Positions 5,542-5,844 of a stretch of DNA of 5,844 bases are shown here, piece after piece (within the stretch, counting starts at the first letter, position 1; each line of letters opens with the position of its first letter). Location of the stretch: contig JAATFN010000301.1 in assembly GCA_015655165.1 (NCBI GenBank), positions 1 through 5,844 on the forward strand, given 5' to 3'. The notes under the pieces are model-generated. The model saw only the letters and a list, made by a program, of their open reading frames with translations, had not been told where the DNA came from and made no database searches. A program made the position numbers and the translations under genes. Source of the DNA: Betaproteobacteria bacterium (GTDB lineage Bacteria > Pseudomonadota > Gammaproteobacteria > Burkholderiales > Burkholderiaceae_D).

Positions 5542-5844
5542 ATGCAAAAAAAACTCTTTGCAAAACATGCGTTATTACCCGATGGCTGGATGGATGATGT
5601 CCAGATCACGTGGGATGAACACGGCATCATCGGGCAAGTCATTACCGGCGCGCAACACATCAACGGCGAGGAATATGTCGAATATCTGATTGCCGGCATG
5701 CCGAATTTGCATTCCCATGCTTTCCAGCGCGCGTTTTCCGGATTAACCGAATACCGTTCTTCGCAACAAGACAGTTTCTGGAGCTGGCGCAAACTGATGT
5801 ATGCATTTGCTTCGCGCATTTCTCCTGAGCAGCTCGAAGCCGTG
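5542..5844 (+). CDS. hutF: Formimidoylglutamate deiminase HutF (5' part only)
   Basis: The first 101 codons of an amidohydrolase-superfamily enzyme run off the end of the window with the frame open. HutF hydrolyses N-formimino-L-glutamate to N-formyl-L-glutamate and ammonia in the cytoplasm; HutG then releases formate and glutamate. The visible part has the small N-terminal beta domain (KHALLPDGWMDDVQITWDEHG), then the metal-binding GMPNLHSHAFQRA, where His57 and His59 are the zinc-ligand pair at the end of strand 1, then the HutF-typical SFWSWRKLMYAFASRI (78-93). This combination of PNLHSHAFQR with SFWxWR and MY separates HutF from cytosine deaminases and imidazolonepropionase. The full enzyme is usually about 450 residues, so roughly a fifth is seen. 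The start at 5542 lies 10 nt after hutD with a weak Shine-Dalgarno sequence (AAAG), consistent with translation within the same operon. Confidence 0.92.
   Translation, partial: MQKKLFAKHALLPDGWMDDVQITWDEHGIIGQVITGAQHINGEEYVEYLIAGMPNLHSHAFQRAFSGLTEYRSSQQDSFWSWRKLMYAFASRISPEQLEAV

Overview
The window looks like part of a proteobacterial chromosome. A beta-proteobacterium of the Burkholderiales type is my guess, from the protein styles and the HutF branch of histidine breakdown, but the sequence does not prove the lineage. GC content is moderate. The genes are ordinary transport and catabolic genes on the + strand, separated by an AT-richer, loosely packed accessory stretch at about 400-1830.

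Layout. Positions 1-402 hold the 3' end of a sugar-type ABC transporter permease, closed by a strong hairpin terminator at 477-514. A divergent pair of small, proline-rich exported or membrane-anchored proteins of unknown function follows (590-907 on the minus strand, 1141-1428 on the plus strand). Between the second of these and the next intact gene lie a probable terminator, a decayed partial copy of an IclR-type regulator gene (best seen at 1531-1731) and a perfect 7-bp inverted repeat (1742-1762) that could be an operator. From 1830 onward there is a tight + strand cluster: an IclR-family regulator, a periplasmic polar-amino-acid binding protein, one GlnP/HisM-type permease, a GlnQ/HisP-type ATPase gene, hutD, and the first 101 codons of hutF.

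How the genes fit together. HutF deiminates formiminoglutamate in the five-step histidine pathway, and HutD is a small cupin-like protein that accompanies hut genes. The transporter sits 13 nt upstream of hutD, so it most likely imports histidine or a related pathway compound, with the IclR protein as local regulator in place of the usual HutC. Substrate and regulation are inferred from position only.

Two things stand out. The ATPase gene carries an in-frame TAA at codon 61, just after the Walker A motif, while everything downstream stays in frame and fully conserved; as written the transporter lacks a complete ATPase. The second is the IclR relic, which lies directly upstream of its intact relative. 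I found no CRISPR array, tRNA, rRNA, insertion sequence or previously undescribed defence or mobile system.
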